Numbered from the stretch's first letter, positions 1-6,995 are shown. The stretch is 7,409 bases of DNA from Deltaproteobacteria bacterium (GCA_031278795.1 JAITJT010000024.1:1-7409); one strand, 5' to 3'. The notes: generated by a model from the letters alone, not told the origin. Translations and numbers: made by a program.

Positions 1-318
1 GCGGCAGTCTTAGCCAAGCCCTACGTCATGGTGGGCGGAGTGGTGGCCGTGGTGGATCCTCTAAAGTGCGCGGTGTGCTGCACCTGCGTGAGGTCTTGCC
101 CCTTGGGGGTTCCCAAGATTGTGGTTAATGAGAATGATAACTCCCAGAGGGGTCACGCCTTCATGGAGCCCGCCATCTGCCAGGGCTGCGGGGTATGCGT
201 GGGCGAGTGCCCGGGTAAGGCTATCAAGCTGCAGTTTTTCAGTGACGAGCAGCTTTTGGCGAAGGTGGGGGCCCTGGCCTCTGAAGATGTTACTGCAAAG
301 TTGATTGAGACGCGTTAG
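1..318 (+). CDS. hdrA: HdrA-type heterodisulfide reductase subunit A, C-terminal fragment (5' end outside window)
   Basis: The frame is open from the first base, so this is the last 105 residues of a longer protein. It carries a two-cluster ferredoxin domain. Cluster 1 ligands are C23, C26, C29 and C33 and cluster 2 ligands are C60, C63, C66 and C70, both in CX2CX2CX3CP spacing. An extra cysteine, C27, sits where HdrA ferredoxin motifs usually have Gly. Seen directly: the two motifs and the position just before mvhD. Known of the family: HdrA is the FAD-containing iron-sulfur hub of Hdr complexes, and its C-terminal ferredoxin domain passes electrons to or from MvhD. In Moorella-type acetogens it belongs to the soluble MetVF-HdrABC-MvhD complex. 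The FAD domain cannot be seen here, so another two-cluster ferredoxin protein is possible, but the neighbours favour HdrA. The ATG at 28 is internal and should not be taken as the start. Confidence 0.82.
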   Translation, partial: AAVLAKPYVMVGGVVAVVDPLKCAVCCTCVRSCPLGVPKIVVNENDNSQRGHAFMEPAICQGCGVCVGECPGKAIKLQFFSDEQLLAKVGALASEDVTAKLIETR

Positions 319-355
319 GTGTTGAGAGACAAGTGTTTTAGTCATTTATGTTTAT

Positions 356-361
356 GAAGGA
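356..361 (+). promoter_or_regulatory. mvhD ribosome binding site bearing on start choice
   Basis: GAAGGA lies 3 nt before the ATG at 365 and 6 nt before the adjacent in-frame ATG at 368. Spacing favours initiation at 368, which would shorten MvhD by one residue. Confidence 0.6.
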
Positions 362-364
362 AAG

Positions 365-793
365 ATGATGACGGAAGAAAAAGTTGATGGAGTAAGCTTC
401 GAGCCTAGGATTATAGCCTTTTGCTGTCAGTATTGCGCTTACAGCGCGGCTGACATGGCTGGCTCCATGCGCCTTACGTATCCATCAGCTGTGGAGATAG
501 TGCTCATTCCCTGCACCGGACGCTTCGACGTGATTCTTGCTCTGAGGGCCTTTGAGAAAGGCGCTGACGGAGTCTACGTCGCCGGTTGCCTGGAAGGAAA
601 CTGCCACTTCCTGGATGGTAATCTGCGCGCTAAAAAGCGCGTGGCCCACCTCAAAAAAGAGTTGGAGTCCATTGGCGTTAATCCAGAAAGAATTGAGATG
701 TACAACCTCTCCGCCTCCCAGGGCCCCAGGTTCGCGGAGATTGCCTCTGAGTTCACCAAGCGTATAAGTGATTTGGGAAAGGCTATGATTTGA
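365..793 (+). CDS. mvhD: MvhD-family iron-sulfur electron-transfer subunit
   Basis: A 142-residue soluble protein of the usual length for the MvhD/FrhD (hydrogenase delta subunit) family. Family features are visible: FCCQYC with C20, C21 and C24, then a YP element (39-40), PCTGRFD with C50, GADGVYVAGC with C75, and GNCHF with C80. The cysteines supply the ligands of the family's [2Fe-2S] centre. MvhD links HdrA to an electron donor or acceptor: a NiFe hydrogenase in methanogens, and the MetVF methylene-THF reductase module in acetogens. No hydrogenase gene is visible here and metV-metF follow, so the second role is favoured (inference). The gene lies 46 nt after hdrA and is probably co-transcribed with it. 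Two Met codons open the frame (365 and 368). The GAAGGA ribosome binding site at 356-361 is only 3 nt from the first but 6 nt from the second, so 368 may be the true start. Confidence 0.9.
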   Translation: MMTEEKVDGVSFEPRIIAFCCQYCAYSAADMAGSMRLTYPSAVEIVLIPCTGRFDVILALRAFEKGADGVYVAGCLEGNCHFLDGNLRAKKRVAHLKKELESIGVNPERIEMYNLSASQGPRFAEIASEFTKRISDLGKAMI

Positions 794-804
794 TATTTGT
801 TGTG

Positions 805-830
805 AGTTTAGAAGCTTTCTCTTCTAAACT
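805..830 (+). other. Perfect 10-bp intergenic hairpin after mvhD
   Basis: The left arm AGTTTAGAAG (805-814) and right arm CTTCTAAACT (821-830) are exact reverse complements around a 6-nt loop, CTTTCT. It begins 12 nt after the mvhD stop. No T-run follows, so it is not a standard intrinsic terminator. More likely roles are 3'-end protection, RNA processing or partial attenuation between mvhD and metV (inference). Its right arm merges into the 8-bp repeat array: CTAAACTG at 824-831 is in register with that array and resembles its unit. Confidence 0.6.
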
Positions 831-831
831 G

Positions 832-943
832 CTGAAAGGCTGAAAGGCTAAAAGGCTAAAAGGCTATAAGGCTATAAGGTTCAAAGGCTTAAAGGAAAAA
901 TTCTTAAAAGGCTATAAGGCTTAAAGGTTAAAAGCCTAAAAGG
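832..943 (+). repeat. Tandem array of fourteen 8-bp units, consensus CTNAAAGG
   Basis: 112 bases divide exactly into 14 octamers without a register break. Two copies of CTGAAAGG start at 832, two of CTAAAAGG at 848 and two of CTATAAGG at 864. Variants such as TTCAAAGG and CTTAAAGG follow. One decayed unit, AAAAATTC (896-903), keeps the 8-bp length, and the last unit, CTAAAAGG, ends at 943. Twelve of 14 units end in AAGG, a Shine-Dalgarno-like core. The period is not a multiple of 3 and stops occur, so it is not coding. Adjacent identical pairs suggest slippage duplication. It fills most of the mvhD-metV spacer, and its last unit supplies the metV ribosome binding site. Confidence 0.9.
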
Positions 944-944
944 A
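938..944 (+). promoter_or_regulatory. metV ribosome binding site formed by the last repeat unit
   Basis: AAAAGGA lies 11 nt before the metV ATG at 956. It is the end of the fourteenth octamer plus one base, so the metV translation signal is itself a copy of the repeated motif. The spacing is slightly long, and upstream units offer further AAGG cores at 8-bp steps. Confidence 0.55.
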
Positions 945-955
945 AACAAGACGCT

Positions 956-1627
956 ATGATAATCGCGGAAAGAAAACCCATGGATGAGATTTTGGGTTTC
1001 ATTGAGGGGAAGGGTAAGGTGCTCTTGATAGGATGCCGGGGCTGCGTCACGGTCTGCAACACCGGAGGCACCAAAGAGGTGGAGATCTTGGCGTCTCTAT
1101 TGAGGCTTTCCCGGGAGAAAGCTAAAAACCCCTTGAGCCTAGACGAGCTAACCTTGGAGCGGCAGTGCGACCCGGAGTACATGGACGAGCTATCCGAGCT
1201 CATGGACGGGCGTTATGACGCTGTATTGTCCATGGCCTGCCCCATAGGTCCCCAGTTCATCAAGGGGCGCTATCCGCACGAGAAAGTGTACCCGATCCTA
1301 AACACCACCTTTCTGGGAGGGGCGCTGGCCCACGGGGTCTGGGCCGAGTTCTGCCAAGCCTGCGGCAACTGCGTCATACACCTTTTCGGGGGCCTCTGCC
1401 CCATATCCCGCTGCGCTAAAAGCCTCCTTAACGGCCCCTGCGGCGGCTCAGCTGGAGGTAAATGCGAGGTCTCCAAAGAGATAGACTGCGTCTGGCAGCT
1501 CATAGTGGAGAGGATAATGGCTGAGGGTAGGATGGAGGAGTTTCTGGGTATGGATCTGGTAAAGGACTGGAGAACCAGCCGGGACGGAGGGCCCAGGAAG
1601 ATGCACAAGGAAGAGCTTGTGAAATGA
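956..1627 (+). CDS. metV: MetV, zinc/iron-sulfur partner subunit of methylene-tetrahydrofolate reductase
   Basis: A 223-residue cysteine-rich protein of the MTHFR C-terminal domain family (MetV), close to usual length. The N-terminal half has GCRGCVTVC (C27, C30, C34), C71 and C95 (MACPIG). The C-terminal half has the family signature: CQACGNC (133, 136, 139), GGLCPISRC (148, 153), NGPCGG (162) and GKCE (170), then C178. MetV is the iron-sulfur/zinc partner of MetF in acetogens and passes electrons from Hdr/MvhD carriers to the MetF flavin for reduction of methylene-THF to methyl-THF; it is cytoplasmic. The start at 956 gives the opening MIIAERKP expected of the family, and the next Met (residue 9) would remove it. 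The stop overlaps the metF start, so translation is probably coupled. The 162-nt gap to mvhD is unusually long for this operon and is filled with a hairpin and repeats. Confidence 0.92.
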   Translation: MIIAERKPMDEILGFIEGKGKVLLIGCRGCVTVCNTGGTKEVEILASLLRLSREKAKNPLSLDELTLERQCDPEYMDELSELMDGRYDAVLSMACPIGPQFIKGRYPHEKVYPILNTTFLGGALAHGVWAEFCQACGNCVIHLFGGLCPISRCAKSLLNGPCGGSAGGKCEVSKEIDCVWQLIVERIMAEGRMEEFLGMDLVKDWRTSRDGGPRKMHKEELVK

Positions 1628-2565
1628 CCAGGGAAGTTAAGACAAAGAGCCATTTGGAAAAGGTGCTGGCTTCTGGCCATTTCGCCGTGACCGGCGAGCT
1701 GGGCCCGCCTAGGAACGGAAACGCCCAGGAAGTGCGCGACAAGGTGAAGCACCTCCTAGGAAACCTGGACTCCGTGAACATCACGGACAACCAGACAGCC
1801 GTGGTGCGCATGTCGTCCTTGGCGGCGAGCGTCATAGCCCAGAGCGAGGGCATAGAGGCCAATATGCAGATGGTCTGCAGGGACCGTAACCGCATAGCCA
1901 TGCAGTCGGACATCTTGGGGGCCGCTGGCCTTGGCATTAACAACCTCCTCATCCTCTCCGGGGATCACCAGATATTCGGTGACCATCCGGAGTCCAAGAA
2001 CGTCTTTGACCTAGACTCCATGAACCTCATCAGGCTAGTTAGGAGGATGCGCGACGAGGGAACCCTCATGAGCGGGCACCAGCTAGGTGATGAGGGTAGG
2101 CCAAATCTCTTTATAGGGGCAGCTTACAATCCCTTCGCGGATCCAGAGGACTTTAGGGTCCTAAGGGCCGCCAAGAAGGTGGAAGCCGGTGCGGACTTCA
2201 TGCAGAGCCAGTGCATCTATGACATGGAGCGCTTCAAGCGCTTCATGGTAAGGGCCCTAGACATGGGCCTCACCGAGAGGTGCTATTTTCTGGCGGGTGT
2301 TACGCCCCTTAAATCCCTAGGCATGGCCAGGCACATGAAAACCAATGTTCCGGGCATCACTATGCCGGATTATTATATCGACAGGCTCAAGGGCGTTCCC
2401 AAGGACAAACAGGCCGACGAGGGCATAAAGATTGCCTGCGAGCAGATAGAGGAACTAAAAGGCGTTAAGGGCCTCTCTGGAGTTCATCTCATGCTGGTGG
2501 AGTGGGAGCACATGGTGCCCCGCATAGTGAGGGAGGCCAAACTCGTGCCCAGGCCCGAGGTGTAG
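1624..2565 (+). CDS. metF: MetF, methylenetetrahydrofolate reductase catalytic subunit
   Basis: A 313-residue flavoprotein of the MTHFR TIM-barrel family that reduces 5,10-methylene-THF to 5-methyl-THF. Visible motifs are VTGELGPP (E25, equivalent to the catalytic Glu near the N terminus of E. coli MetF), NITDNQ (52-57), CRDRNR (85-90), LLILSGDH with D114 in the flavin-site position, and KVEAGADFMQSQ (185-196) with the folate-contacting Gln region. The length suits the short bacterial form without the eukaryotic regulatory domain. It starts inside the metV stop (ATGA, 1624-1627), with AAGGAAG at 1607-1613 as ribosome binding site. In MetVF enzymes MetF receives electrons through MetV rather than directly from NADH (known of Moorella). 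Adjacency to metV, mvhD and hdrA implies the same here. Confidence 0.94.
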   Translation: MTREVKTKSHLEKVLASGHFAVTGELGPPRNGNAQEVRDKVKHLLGNLDSVNITDNQTAVVRMSSLAASVIAQSEGIEANMQMVCRDRNRIAMQSDILGAAGLGINNLLILSGDHQIFGDHPESKNVFDLDSMNLIRLVRRMRDEGTLMSGHQLGDEGRPNLFIGAAYNPFADPEDFRVLRAAKKVEAGADFMQSQCIYDMERFKRFMVRALDMGLTERCYFLAGVTPLKSLGMARHMKTNVPGITMPDYYIDRLKGVPKDKQADEGIKIACEQIEELKGVKGLSGVHLMLVEWEHMVPRIVREAKLVPRPEV

Positions 2566-2604
2566 GATTTTTTTAAAGATTTATGCAAATTCACTTAACA
2601 GCCC

Positions 2605-2610
2605 AGGAGG
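2605..2610 (+). promoter_or_regulatory. Strong fhs ribosome binding site
   Basis: AGGAGG ends 6 nt before the fhs ATG at 2617 and is the strongest Shine-Dalgarno match among the starts in this window. It suggests fhs is translated efficiently and independently of metF, 51 nt upstream. The gap between the genes has a T7 run just after the metF stop but no clear hairpin, so read-through from metF is likely. Confidence 0.8.
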
Positions 2611-2616
2611 AGCTTT

Positions 2617-4395
2617 ATGAGCATAAGATGGCAGGATTACACGGCTAAGGGGAAGAAGGACTATGAGATAGCTAGCGCGGCTGAGCAATATCTCATCAAG
2701 ATAAGCGAACTAGCCTGCGACATGGGGCTTATGGAAGACGAGGTGCTCCCCCATGGACACTTTGTGGCCAAGGTTAACTACGCCAAGGTGCTCGAGAGGC
2801 TCAAGGACAAGCCTGACGGCAAATATATAGACGTCACAGCCATAACCCCCACCCCCTTGGGCGAGGGTAAATCCACCACCACTTTGGGCCTGGTGGAGGG
2901 CATGGGAAAGCGCGGCCTCAAGGTGGCCGCGGCCATCCGCCAACCCTCGGGTGGACCCACCATGAACATCAAGGGCTCAGCCGCCGGAGGCGGCATGAGC
3001 CAGTGCCTGCCGCTCACCCCCTTCTCCCTTGGTTTAACCGGTGACATCAACTCCATCATGAACGCCCACAACCTAGGGATGGTTGCCTTAAATTCCCGTA
3101 TGCAGCACGAGGCCAACAACTCCAACGAGTTTTTACAAGCCAAGGGCTTAAAGCGCCTGGACATCGACCCCTCTAGGGTGGAGTTTGGTTTTGTGATGGA
3201 TTTCGCGGCCCAGTGCCTAAGAAACATCATAATTGGCTTAGGAGGCAAAAACGACGGCTTCCTGGCCCAGTCAAAGTTTGGTATAGCCGTGAGCTCCGAG
3301 CTCATGGCCATACTAGCGCTCGCCAAGGATCTTAGCGATCTTAGGAAGAGAATAGGGCAGATAATTTTAGCCTACAGCAAGCAAGGTAAAGCCGTAACAG
3401 CCGAGGATCTGGAGGTTGCGGGGGCCATGACGGCCTGGATGACTGAGACCTTGATGCCCAATCTGCTCCAGTCCATGGAGGGCCAGCCCTGCTTCGTCCA
3501 CGCAGGTCCTTTCGCCAACATCGCCATTGGCCAGAGCTCCATCATAGCCGACCGCCTCTCCTTGAAACTGGTGGACTACCACGTAACCGAAAGCGGATTC
3601 GCCGCGGACATTGGTTTTGAGAAGTTCTGGAACCTAAAATGCCGCTACTCAGGGCTAATCCCCAACGCCGCGGTGGTGGTGGCCACGGTGAGGGCCCTCA
3701 AATGCCACGGAGGCGCGCCCGTTCCCAAACCCGGAAACCCGCTTCCGGAGGAGTACTCCAAACCCAACGTGGCTCTGGTGGAAAAGGGCCTGGAGAACCT
3801 CCTCCACCACGTGGGCATTGTGAAGAAGTCCGGAATTCCTGCGGTCATCTGCATAAACGCCTTCGTGAGCGATACCCCTGAGGAGATTGCCGTCATCAGG
3901 CGCGCCTGCGAGCAGGCGGGCGCCAGGGTTGCCGTATCCGAGCACTGGCTGAAAGGGGGCGAGGGGGCCCTGGAGCTTGCTGACAGCGTGAAAGAGGCCT
4001 GTGATGAAAAGGGTGATTTTAAACTGCTCTATCCGCTCTCCATGCCCCTTAAGGAGAGGATTGAGCTGGTGTCCAAGGAGATATACGGGGCTGACGGCGT
4101 GGATTACGCGCCGGAGGCCGAGAAGAAGCTCGCCCTCTACCAGGCGGATGACAAGATCAAGAATTTCGGCCTCTGCATGGTGAAGACCCACCTCTCGCTC
4201 TCAGGGGACCCCAACCTCAAGGGTGTGCCCAAGGGGTTCAGGCTCTTCGTGCGGGACGCCCTCATCTACGCCGGGGCCGAGTTTGTGGTGCCCGTGGTGG
4301 GGAACATCTCCCTCATGCCTGGAACCGCCTCGGATCCCGCCTACCGCCGCATAGACGTGGACACCGCCACCGGAAAAATCCACGGGCTTTTTTAA
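2617..4395 (+). CDS. fhs: Formate-tetrahydrofolate ligase (formyl-THF synthetase), long divergent form
   Basis: A 592-residue cytoplasmic enzyme catalysing formate + ATP + THF to 10-formyl-THF, the formate-activating step of the Wood-Ljungdahl folate branch. The P-loop is [11 protein letters not shown] (residues 78-88). The second signature is [19 protein letters not shown] from R108, followed by LTGDIN (140-145) and AHNL. Acetogen enzymes (about 557 residues) usually read REPS and GIKGGAAGGG here, so Q109, N117 and S121 are departures, and the protein is about 35 residues longer. I recall this variant from deltaproteobacterial Fhs sequences but cannot confirm it. The frame is intact and the overall family match is unmistakable. 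It follows metF by 51 nt with a strong ribosome binding site and is probably in the same operon. Bifunctional fusion to MTHFD-type domains is excluded by length. Confidence 0.95.
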   Translation: MSIRWQDYTAKGKKDYEIASAAEQYLIKISELACDMGLMEDEVLPHGHFVAKVNYAKVLERLKDKPDGKYIDVTAITPTPLGEGKSTTTLGLVEGMGKRGLKVAAAIRQPSGGPTMNIKGSAAGGGMSQCLPLTPFSLGLTGDINSIMNAHNLGMVALNSRMQHEANNSNEFLQAKGLKRLDIDPSRVEFGFVMDFAAQCLRNIIIGLGGKNDGFLAQSKFGIAVSSELMAILALAKDLSDLRKRIGQIILAYSKQGKAVTAEDLEVAGAMTAWMTETLMPNLLQSMEGQPCFVHAGPFANIAIGQSSIIADRLSLKLVDYHVTESGFAADIGFEKFWNLKCRYSGLIPNAAVVVATVRALKCHGGAPVPKPGNPLPEEYSKPNVALVEKGLENLLHHVGIVKKSGIPAVICINAFVSDTPEEIAVIRRACEQAGARVAVSEHWLKGGEGALELADSVKEACDEKGDFKLLYPLSMPLKERIELVSKEIYGADGVDYAPEAEKKLALYQADDKIKNFGLCMVKTHLSLSGDPNLKGVPKGFRLFVRDALIYAGAEFVVPVVGNISLMPGTASDPAYRRIDVDTATGKIHGLF

Positions 4396-4419
4396 TCATT
4401 TACCCTTTCTTTTCCTTAG

Positions 4420-4443
4420 CTTGAATCTTCAAGACATTTTTTT
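4420..4443 (+). terminator. Weak possible intrinsic terminator or attenuator after fhs
   Basis: CTTGA (4420-4424) and TCAAG (4429-4433) form a 5-bp stem with a 4-nt loop, then ACA and a T7 run to 4443. The stem is short and AU-rich, so termination would be partial at best. A second TTCAAG at 4449-4454 could pair with CTTGAA (4420-4425) instead, giving an alternative fold. It lies in the 87-nt gap between fhs and the formate channel gene. Confidence 0.3.
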
Positions 4444-4482
4444 GTTTGTTCAAGGAAAATATTTTAAACAGATGAGTCCTGG

Positions 4483-5304
4483 ATGAAGAACACGGCCCAG
4501 ACAACCCAAAGCCTCTCGCAAATAGCCCTCGACAAGGCTTCCTACCCGCTCGCCTCGCACATGATTCTCGCCTTTCTGGCCGGAGTCTACATTGCCTTTG
4601 GCGCGGCCCTGGCCATCAAGGTGACCGGAAACCTGAGTCCGGATCTAGGGAACCTCACCAAGCTCATCTTTGGGGCCCTCTTTCCGGTGGGACTCCTCAT
4701 GGTGCTCATGGCCGGGGCCTCGCTTTTCACCGGCGACGTAATGTATATGGGCGCGGGTCTCATTAAGCGAGAGGTAGGGATCAGAAGATGCACAAGCTTT
4801 TTAATACTCTCATATGTGGGAAACTTTGTGGGCTCGGTGTTTTTGGCCTGGCTTATATTTGAGTCAGGGGTACTTATGGACAAAAGCGGGGGAAGCTATC
4901 CCTTGGCCCAATCCGCCGTGGGCATAGCCAACCTCAAGTGCTCGCTTCCTTTCCTGGAGGCCTTTCTTAGGGGCATCTTGTGCAACTGGCTAGTGTGCCT
5001 AGCCATATTCATGAGCCTCACCTCGGAGACGGCCGTCTCCAAGGCGGTTTTGATGTGGCCGCCCATCACCGCCTTTGTGGCCTTGGGTATGGAGCACAGT
5101 GTGGCCAACATGTTTTTCATTCCCTTGGGGCTTTTTATGGGAAATAGCCCTGAAGTAATAGAAAGCGGTGTAACGCTTACGGCCACATGTAAAACTTTTC
5201 TGGTGGATAATTTGATTCCGGTAACTTTGGGGAATATAGTGGGAGGGATTATCTTTGTCTCTCTTCCTTATGTCCTTGTTTCAAAGAGTAATCCTCAAAA
5301 ATAG
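4483..5304 (+). CDS. focA: Formate/nitrite transporter family channel (FocA/FdhC type), probable formate channel
   Basis: A 273-residue inner-membrane protein, the usual FNT length, with six likely membrane segments (about residues 25-45, 62-82, 108-128, 160-180, 189-215, 242-266). Family motifs are visible: LFTGD (81-85, the omega-loop region), NFVGS (114-118), RGILCNWLVCLA (163-174) and MEHSVANMFFIP (203-214), including H205 at the position of the gating His of E. coli FocA. FNT proteins are pentamers passing formate, nitrite or related small anions, often with protons. Placement next to fhs makes formate the likely substrate and suggests uptake for formyl-THF synthesis, or exchange with partners (inference). 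The ribosome binding site is poor: AAGGAAAA at 4452-4459 is over 20 nt away. A tiny frame (4472-4486) ends in overlap with the start. Codon composition becomes AT-richer over the last ~150 bases. Confidence 0.9.
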   Translation: MKNTAQTTQSLSQIALDKASYPLASHMILAFLAGVYIAFGAALAIKVTGNLSPDLGNLTKLIFGALFPVGLLMVLMAGASLFTGDVMYMGAGLIKREVGIRRCTSFLILSYVGNFVGSVFLAWLIFESGVLMDKSGGSYPLAQSAVGIANLKCSLPFLEAFLRGILCNWLVCLAIFMSLTSETAVSKAVLMWPPITAFVALGMEHSVANMFFIPLGLFMGNSPEVIESGVTLTATCKTFLVDNLIPVTLGNIVGGIIFVSLPYVLVSKSNPQK

Positions 5305-5318
5305 TTTTTGCAAGGTTT
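5296..5318 (+). terminator. Weak possible terminator spanning the focA stop
   Basis: CAAAAA (5296-5301) and TTTTTG (5305-5310) are exact reverse complements around the TAG stop. Flanking CCT and AGG could extend the stem across a bulge, and a TTTTAAATTTTAATTTT tract follows. The stem is almost all A-T, so its strength is doubtful, but this is the natural end of the operon. Confidence 0.3.
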
Positions 5319-5497
5319 TAAATTTTAATTTTATCAAATCCTTTCAAGCGACAAGATTTAAACTTTTTTTTGAGAAGAGCGCTAAAAATCCTAAGTTCGC
5401 TAGTAAAGATAAAGATAACTTGAATTTTTTTATTATTTAAAAGAGCCGCAGAAGATCATAAAAAAAAAAGCGTAAACATTAGCAACCGAAAAAAAAA
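5305..5497 (+). other. AT-rich spacer between focA and the broken transposase
   Basis: There is no convincing gene in these 193 bases. A frame running on from within focA (5255-5440) gives a low-complexity Phe/Lys/Asn-rich product without a start signal and is not supported. The stretch holds an A10 run at 5460-5469 and another at 5489-5498 that runs directly into the transposase ATG. The left end of the insertion sequence should lie here; the hexamer AGAAGA at 5373-5378 and 5450-5455 has reverse complements on the right side, but no clean terminal repeat is visible. Confidence 0.6.
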
Positions 5498-6953
5498 ATG
5501 CCTAAAAAAGATGATAACCCGAGCTTATCAATAAATCCCCCTCGCCAAAGTTCTAAGTTACCCAAGGAGATTAAAGAGGCCTTACAAGCCTCAAAAAAAT
5601 GTTTCTATGGTTCTATCGTTTTACTAAATTTCCTTTGCAAACAAAGTGGATTAGACGATATATTAGAAGAAATTTTTTTTGATGAAACGGATAAAATTAA
5701 AGCTCTTGTCTATTTTAATATTTTAGAGAAAAAACCATTGGGATTTTGCTCTAAGTTTGTGGAGAACTATGATATTCCACTGAATCCAAGTGATTTATCC
5801 TCTGACGCTATTTCTGAACTTCTTACGGATATCGAAGCTAATGATAGAGTGGATTTTTTTTATTTATGGGCGAACAGTACTAACGACTCAGGCTATTTAG
5901 TCCTTGACTCAACGTCAATGGAAACTGATGCAAATTTGTTCTCTATTAGAAATCATGGGCTTCTTAATCACAACGAAAAATGTGAACAAGTTAATATGTG
6001 CTACGTATTTGGAGAGAAATCAGCTTTACCGTTATATTCAAACACTTATAATGGTACCTTGGATGATGTAACTAACCTAGAAGAATGCTCTCCAGTATCA
6101 ACTTTAACACGAAATTTTCATTTTCAATTCGTTATGGGCAAAGGATTTTATAGCCAAAAAAATATTGATAGGTTATTATTTTCACCAGAGCGAGCCAGAT
6201 TTTATCATTGAGCTTCCTCCGACTACCAATATGTACAAAAGTTTAATCGAGGAATTTAGTTATATCAATGAAAATATTAACTATGCCTCTATATTTCAAG
6301 GGAACGCATTATTTTCGACATCTAAAAAAATCAAGTGGAAAAACAAATATTTATACGCGCATATTTTCGTAGTTCCTCAAATTAACGATCAATTTAGAGA
6401 TATTTTCTTAAATGATATCTTTAAGATGTATGAGAATGCTTGTAGCGACCCGGAAAGGTATAAAGATGATCCTTGTTGCCAACACGTTTTAACATTTAAA
6501 AAATCTAAAATCAGTCCAAATGGATATGATATCTTAAAAAATAACGAAGCGTATCAGGAGATGCGCTCCCGGGGCGGCTCTTTTATTTTGCTCTCAACTA
6601 GAAAACAAAACTCAGTAAAGACCTTGGAATATTTTAGGAACCGTCAGGTATTTAAAAGAACTCTTGATATTATTAAACGCTTTCAAAGAAAAAATAGTGA
6701 TTTTATTCAAAATGATGAAAGTTTTGAAAATTGCCTTTTTATAGCCTTCCTATCAACGGTTTTAATTTCCATGATCCATAAAGTTATGATAAATAATAAA
6801 ATATATATAGATAAAACCATGGAGGAAGTTTTGGTCGATCTTAGCGATCTAAAAGCTAAAATTCTTGATGGTGACCGATATATTGTCGATCCTTTGACAG
6901 ATCTTACTAGAAGATATTTTGATTCTTTTGGGTGCCCGTATCCCCATGATTAA
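5498..6953 (+). pseudogene. Broken IS4/IS1634-type DDE transposase (one frameshift, catalytic residues replaced)
   Basis: Two overlapping frames make one transposase of about 485 residues. The first part (5498-6211) has the N-terminal segment, then YLVLDSTSM with the first catalytic Asp (codon 5906-5908), and the core QVNMCYVFGEKSALPLY. The frame is lost in a T4 run at 6179-6182. Removing one T joins NIDRLLF to HQSEPDFIIELP of the second part, which runs to 6953. Two catalytic positions look mutated. FVMGKGFYS has Gly (GGC, 6137-6139) where the family has Asp in VMDRGFYS. FRNRQVFKRTLDIIK has Phe and Lys (AAA, 6654-6656) where the Y-2-R-3-E-6-K signature has Tyr and the catalytic Glu. Each acid change is one transition from GAC or GAA. 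Composition is far more AT-rich than the upstream operon. There is no Shine-Dalgarno: an A-run precedes the ATG. An inactive remnant is most likely; domestication or programmed frameshifting is less so. Confidence 0.85.
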
Positions 6954-6995
6954 TAGTGTCTTCTACAATATTCCTAAAAGATGCATTTTTTTAAC

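Noticed and set aside
832..943. CRISPR array interpretation of the short repeats before metV
   Set aside because: The units are 8 bp and directly adjacent without spacers, and no cas gene is present.
1270..1952. Long minus-strand open frames across metV and metF
   Set aside because: They are antisense shadows of GC-rich genes with clear family matches on the + strand; the translations show no recognisable domain and no start signals.
2778..3326. 182-codon minus-strand frame inside fhs
   Set aside because: It is an antisense shadow of the conserved Fhs P-loop region, with no family features or ribosome binding site.
5255..5440. 61-codon + strand frame overlapping the end of focA
   Set aside because: It starts inside focA in another frame, has no ribosome binding site, and encodes low-complexity Phe/Lys/Asn-rich sequence from AT-rich DNA.
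5498..6211. Two separate functional IS genes (orfA/orfB type)
   Set aside because: The two frames join in the middle of the conserved catalytic core (NIDRLLF to HQSEPDFIIELP), which fits a single broken transposase and not an orfA regulator plus orfB.
3328..6850. Shared 14-mer GATCTTAGCGATCT in fhs (about 3328) and in the transposase remnant (about 6838)
   Set aside because: Both encode the common DLSDL helix sequence in unrelated proteins; a single shared 14-mer is close to chance and no longer homology surrounds it.
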